DNA of 35,000 nt from Chondrilla cf. caribensis (Eukaryota > Porifera > Demospongiae > Chondrillida > Chondrillidae), in contig OZ026552.1 in NCBI GenBank assembly GCA_964020155.1, forward strand, positions 3,836,548-3,871,547, given 5' to 3'. The position numbers and the translations under genes are program-made. Of the stretch, positions 29,780 to 35,000 are shown in pieces. Below the pieces are notes generated by a model, which was given only the letters and a program-made list of their open reading frames with translations, had not been told where the DNA came from and did not search any database. How positions within the stretch are numbered: position 1 is the stretch's first letter; the number at the start of each line of letters is the position of its first letter.

Positions 29780-31188
29780 CACCTTCTCCCATGATGCCAA
29801 CCTCCAAACCAGTTCACCGCCACAGAATATTGTCCGGTCACAAGAGCGCTCGCAGCAGTGAGTGATGCACCGCACACAGCAGCGCAATAATCATACATAC
29901 CTTCAAACACAGGACAATCGTAACCTGCAGACAACGAGGTGCAGTTGAGTTCGATTAAAACAATATTCAAGGGATTTCTTATTCATTTTGCTAACCTAAG
30001 CCAAATTTATCAAGTAATTTGTCGTCATCAATGTCCTCATGGTCCTCACAGGAGTTGTGACGTTGGAGGAAGGACAGATAATCATGAGAGTGGTACGACT
30101 GGAGCTCCTTCAAGCTGGCGTCCCGAGGTACAAGTGTCCTGCATTTCAGCACGGCGTGTGGATGTGAGGACTTCCCATGAATTCAGCACAATTATGGTAG
30201 AAAGTAATGCAGCACATAACATGATATGACATCTATGTAGGCATTGGTTGTTGAGTGTGAACAAAGTGTAATACTTGTTCGTGTGGACACAGCTAGTGGA
30301 ATTAGTGTGGAAAGAGTTAAATATCCACGGACGTCTATAGGTCAGTTAGTGTGAACAAAGTGATATACCCATGGATGCCTATAGCTCAGTTGGACTACGT
30401 AGTGTGATATTTGTTTGTGTGGTCACAGGATGTGTATAGGTCAGTTAGTGTGAAATATCCATGTATGGATGTCTATGGGTCACACATAGGACAAATGGGA
30501 GACTGAAGTAGCAGCTGAAGCGTACAGGAGTTTCTTTGTTAGTCCATAGCTTGCAATGAGGCCGTATACCAGTTTCTCCTACAGCGAAGGAGGAAGTTAC
30601 AAAATTCGCTAAAATCAACAGGATGCCAACGTTAGTCAATTCTCATTCACATGAACACTTATGAACAAACTGCAACAAATGTTATACCAGCTGCAGGTAC
30701 ATGACATGCATATTTGCAAGACTTTCATCAAATGTCGTGAATTTGAAAGCAGTGAAACCAACCAGCAGCCATGTACTCTTCTGGTCGTACGGTTGTATGC
30801 AGCTAACACACAACTCATTAACTATCTCCTGAACTGACCTTCACTTATTCACCATTTTGTTGTGACAATTTGCAATGGATTATATTAGATTGTGACAAGT
30901 GAATGAGAGAGAATAGAAGAAATAAATGCTATGCACCTTCTTGCTGAACACAACTTAACAACGCAACGTGATAGTAAAATGGCGAGATGTAGTTTATCAC
31001 AATATTGAGCAAAATTCTATTCATTAAAATTAATTTGTAATTTCAACCAATAGGAATCTACCTCACATTAATCCGGAAGCAAGCCTACCTACCCTTCCAG
31101 CAAATTTCGGGTTCTTCTCCGAAGCAAGAAGCATTTTCGGGGAAAATACTATACCCACGCAGGCATGGTCTTCAACTTTCGTCTCCAT
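27298..31188 (-). CDS. HDAC8: HDAC8 orthologue, class I zinc-dependent lysine deacetylase (complete, nine exons)
   Basis: Minus-strand exons, in transcript order: 31093-31188 (ATG 31188), 30526-30578, 29996-30138, 29783-29924, 29315-29505, 28844-28952, 28331-28503, 27806-27900, 27298-27417 (TAG 27298-27300). The sum is 1122 nt, giving 373 aa against 377 in human HDAC8, with all borders GT/AG and in phase. Catalytic features are present in order: GYDCP, GGWHH (general bases), [14 protein letters not shown] (zinc Asp/His and second His-Asp), [15 protein letters not shown] (zinc Asp), LILGGGGYN (transition-state Tyr) and a short C-terminus ending IRGA. It lacks the long tail of HDAC1-3, as HDAC8 does. 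Known role: deacetylates SMC3 to recycle cohesin, and other nuclear and cytosolic proteins. It is divergent from PAXBP1. Intron 7 contains a 54-bp minisatellite and intron 4 begins inside a (GT)n tract. A MITE lies 57 bp past the stop. Confidence 0.95.
27516..27573. repeat. (GT)n microsatellite, HDAC8 intron 8
   Basis: A pure GT run of about 57 bp. Read in the HDAC8 sense it is (CA)n, the one intronic tract here in that orientation. Confidence 0.95.
27974..28245. repeat. 54-bp minisatellite, five copies, HDAC8 intron 7
   Basis: AGTGTATGGGAGCACTACCA starts at 27977, 28031, 28085, 28139 and 28193, exactly 54 bp apart, with only a few substitutions between units. The multiple-of-three period keeps frames open on both strands, producing spurious 90-130 codon ORFs. 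Confidence 0.95.
29738..29782. repeat. (CA)n tract at the start of HDAC8 intron 4
   Basis: About 45 bp. In the HDAC8 sense the intron begins with GTGTGTGTGTGCGTGTGTG, so the tract supplies the 5' splice site. Confidence 0.93.
30275..30480. repeat. Imperfect tandem repeat in HDAC8 intron 2
   Basis: GGTCAGTTAGTGTGAA and variants of ATATCCACGGACGTCTATAG recur three to four times about 50-70 bp apart. Boundaries are approximate. Confidence 0.6.
30895..30945 (+). repeat. Solitary satellite A remnant in HDAC8 intron 1
   Basis: GAGAGAATAGAAGAAATAAATGC followed by TATGCACCTTCTTG resembles the 8970-10260 type of satellite A over about 45 bp. It stands alone more than 4 kb from the arrays. Confidence 0.55.
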
Positions 31189-31399
31189 AACTCAATTGCA
31201 ATTGAGTACAGGTTTACAGTCGACAGAGATATGTACAGTAGGTAACCTACATGTAGTGGTTCCATTATAACGTCCAATAAACAATACTAGAACAGTGTAG
31301 AATATATACACCCGTATAATAGTAACGACTGTATATTCAATATAAAATACGTCTGTATAAATTTGTAGAGCGATATTCTTGTTCAATTATTGACTAGAG
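31189..31399. promoter_or_regulatory. Bidirectional promoter between HDAC8 and PAXBP1
   Basis: The HDAC8 ATG (minus, 31188) and the PAXBP1 ATG (plus, 31400) are 211 bp apart, so both genes must start transcription from this shared interval. A CCAAT motif is visible near 31272. The assignment follows from arrangement, not from measured transcription starts. Confidence 0.55.
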
Positions 31400-32858
<1,459 letters not shown>

Positions 32859-35000
32859 CTGCACAGCTCTCCATCTGTATCTGTCCATGATCTTTGTGAT
32901 GACATTGAGACAGTGATGATTTCCCGGAAGTATGTAATTGTTTGCGGTGACTTTAATATTGATATGTCAGATCTAGACAAACCTTATGCTAGACTTTTCC
33001 ACAACTTTATTACTTCCCGCTCTCTAACTCAACCAATCACCCTTCCTACTCGATACTCAAAAACTTCCAACTCCATCCTAGATCTCTTTCTTGCTTCTTC
33101 TGACATACCTATTTCCAACTCCTCTGTTTTAGACTCTCCCATCTCTGACCATCTACCTATCCTTCTTAGTGTTGATTGTAATGTACCCAAACGCCCTCCT
33201 TCCTTAGTCACTCGTCGTTCCTTCAAAACTTTTTGCAAATCCAGCTTTGAAAAAGATCTTGCAACTGTACCCTGGTCTATCATTAACATATTTGACAACC
33301 CAGATGATCAAGTTAGTGTCTTTAACACCCTATTTAGTGAAGTGTTAGATAGACATGCACCCATTAAGACAGTTCGTGTGAAGAAGAACCCTGCTCCCTG
33401 GATAACTAAATCTATTAGAGATGAGATGGATAGGCGTAATGCACTATTTAGATTGTTTCGCAAGAATCATTTACCAGTATCATGGGAAGCTTTTAAAGCT
33501 CAGCGTAACCGGGTAACAGGACTACAACGTAAAGCTAAAAGAGAATATTTTCATCGCCTACTCAGTAAAAGGGTACACCCTTCCACACTATGGAATACTC
33601 TCAAGCTTGCAGGTGCTTCATCTACCACTTCTGACAACTGGTCTTCTTTTAACACAAATTCATCTTCCATTGCTAATACCCTCAATACACACTTTGTTGC
33701 AGTCTCTTCCTCCAGTTCCAATACCCTTCTTCCTCCTTCCCCACCACATGCGCCACCTCCTACCTCTACTTTGTCTCTTGTCCAAACAACTCCTGCTTGG
33801 TGTGAAGACGCTCTTGCTTCTCTAAAACCCACATGTTCTACTGGTCTAGACAATATTCCTCCTTCAGCTCTTATAGCCGGTCGATCCACCATCTGCTACC
33901 CACTAAGTACTATTCTTAATTCATCATTTGCTTCTTCTTTATTCCCTGAACCATGGAAACACGCTTGGGTCAAACCTCTGCATAAAGGTGGTGATCGTAC
34001 CATTCCATCCAACTACAGGCCCATCTCTCTGCTTCCTGCATGTAGCAAAATTCTTGAGAAATGTGTCCAACAACAGTTAGTATCTTATCTGCACTCAAAT
34101 GATCTTCTCTTTCATTACCAATCTGGTTTCCGTCCCTCACACTCCACGCAAACCCTTCTTCTATATTGCCTAGATAATTGGTACAAAGCACTAGATAGAA
34201 AGCAATATGTGGGTGTTGTATTTCTAGACATTTCTAAGGCCTTTGACACAGTTAATCATGATCTTCTTCTAGCTAAACTCTCCCAGCTTGGTCTTTCCCC
34301 TTCCACTGTTTCCTGGTTTCAATCATACTTATCAAATCGTTCTCAAGTTACTCGTGTTTGTGACTCCTTTTCTACTTCTGGCTTTCCCACTTCTGGTGTC
34401 CCCCAAGGCTCTGTACTTGGCCCCACTCTCTTCTCCACCTTCATTAATGATCTTCCTGCTGTCTTGCCTTCTGATTCCATTGTTCTTTTCGCTGATGACA
34501 CTGCTATCTATGTCATTAGTAACAATCTTACTTCCTTAAACTCATCCCTCCAATTGTGTCTCAACCTAGCTAACTTGTGGATGGCAAAGAATGGGCTTAA
34601 GTTAAACACCTCCAAAACAAAGTGCATGCTGCTCCATTCCTCTCGCAGGAAATTACCTCTAGATACTGGTTTAAAACTTCACATTGATGGCTCCACAGTT
34701 GAGCAAGTAAGGATTTTCAAATACCTTGGTGTTGTCATAAACAAAACTCTAACTTGGAGTGACCACATTAACATGATTTGTAGTAAGGTGACACGCAGTT
34801 TAAACCTTCTTAGAAGGCTCTCTTGGTTTCTCCCTCGCTCTCTTCTACTTCTATACTTAAAATCCTATATTTTGCCTTCATTTGATTATTGTGATGTAGT
34901 ATGGTCTAGTTGTTCACAAGAAGAATCCCGTCGTCTCGAAACTTTGTTCAACTTTGGGTGTAAAGTTGTTCTCCGAAGACGCCGAGACTATTCTTCTACT
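32859..35000 (+). mobile_element. 5'-truncated non-LTR retrotransposon (CR1/L2/Jockey-like) with intact EN-RT frame, open at right edge
   Basis: The frame is open from just after TGA 32856-32858 to the last base, 714 codons. It starts part-way into the apurinic-type endonuclease: KYVIVCGDFNID, NSILDLFLAS, SPISDHLPI. The reverse transcriptase follows: PSNYRPISLLPAC, YQSGFRPSHST, FLDISKAFDTVNHDLL, GVPQGSVLGPTLF, FADDTAIY (catalytic Asp pair), MAKNGLKLN and FKYLGVVIN (thumb). Such signatures belong to the CR1/L2/Jockey group of LINEs; the exact clade is not resolved. The 5' end abuts a (GT)n tract, and the element lies in sense direction in PAXBP1 intron 1. The absence of stops over 2.1 kb suggests a young insertion. 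ORF1 and the N-terminal endonuclease are missing; the 3' end is outside. Confidence 0.92.

Noticed and set aside
30636..30818. Minus-strand ORF near the start of HDAC8 considered as exon 1
   Set aside because: No similarity. The exon at 31093-31188 fits the HDAC8 N-terminus and splices in phase to 30526-30578.

Overview
The window looks like nuclear DNA of an animal. It carries intron-rich genes with metazoan orthologues, LINE retrotransposons, MITE-like elements, long (CA/GT)n tracts, minisatellites and satellite arrays. The compact introns, head-to-head gene pairs and LINE types would suit a sponge or another early-branching invertebrate, but nothing here proves the species. Gene models were built by eye: exons were accepted only where GT/AG sites, phase and family similarity all agreed.

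Layout. (1) 97-6974, minus: the 5' part of an MCMDC2 orthologue (meiotic MCM-like protein), eleven exons giving exactly 424 codons before the left edge. (2) 7083-8868, plus: a three-exon MTRES1-type S4-domain mitochondrial factor, divergent from MCMDC2 with only 108 bp between the start codons. (3) 8970-10260: a degenerate array of satellite A (about 190 bp). (4) 10395-13290: two dead LINE fragments separated by about 900 bp without recognisable content. (5) 13593-15299, minus: an intact, intronless YtcJ-like amidohydrolase of 568 aa, followed at 16141-17395 by a truncated, frameshifted and scrambled copy that runs into satellite A. (6) 17396-22870: about 30 tandem satellite A monomers (about 188 bp). 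A block of satellite B (about 362 bp, each unit with a conserved hairpin) follows at 23011-24977, then more decayed satellite A to about 26170. (7) 27298-31188, minus: a complete nine-exon HDAC8 orthologue of 373 aa. (8) 31400-32686, plus: exon 1 (429 codons) of a PAXBP1/GCFC-family splicing factor, divergent from HDAC8 with 211 bp between the start codons. Its first intron opens with a (GT)n tract and holds a 5'-truncated LINE with a reading frame open to the right edge (32859-35000).

The genes do not form a pathway. HDAC8 acts on cohesin, MCMDC2 in meiotic recombination, MTRES1 in mitochondrial ribosome and RNA function, and PAXBP1 in spliceosome and chromatin work. The most notable observations are the recurrent placement of 5' splice sites at the first GT of (GT)n microsatellites, two introns whose ends are complementary GU and CA repeats, the two tight divergent promoters, and the satellite array that has absorbed rearranged gene fragments.
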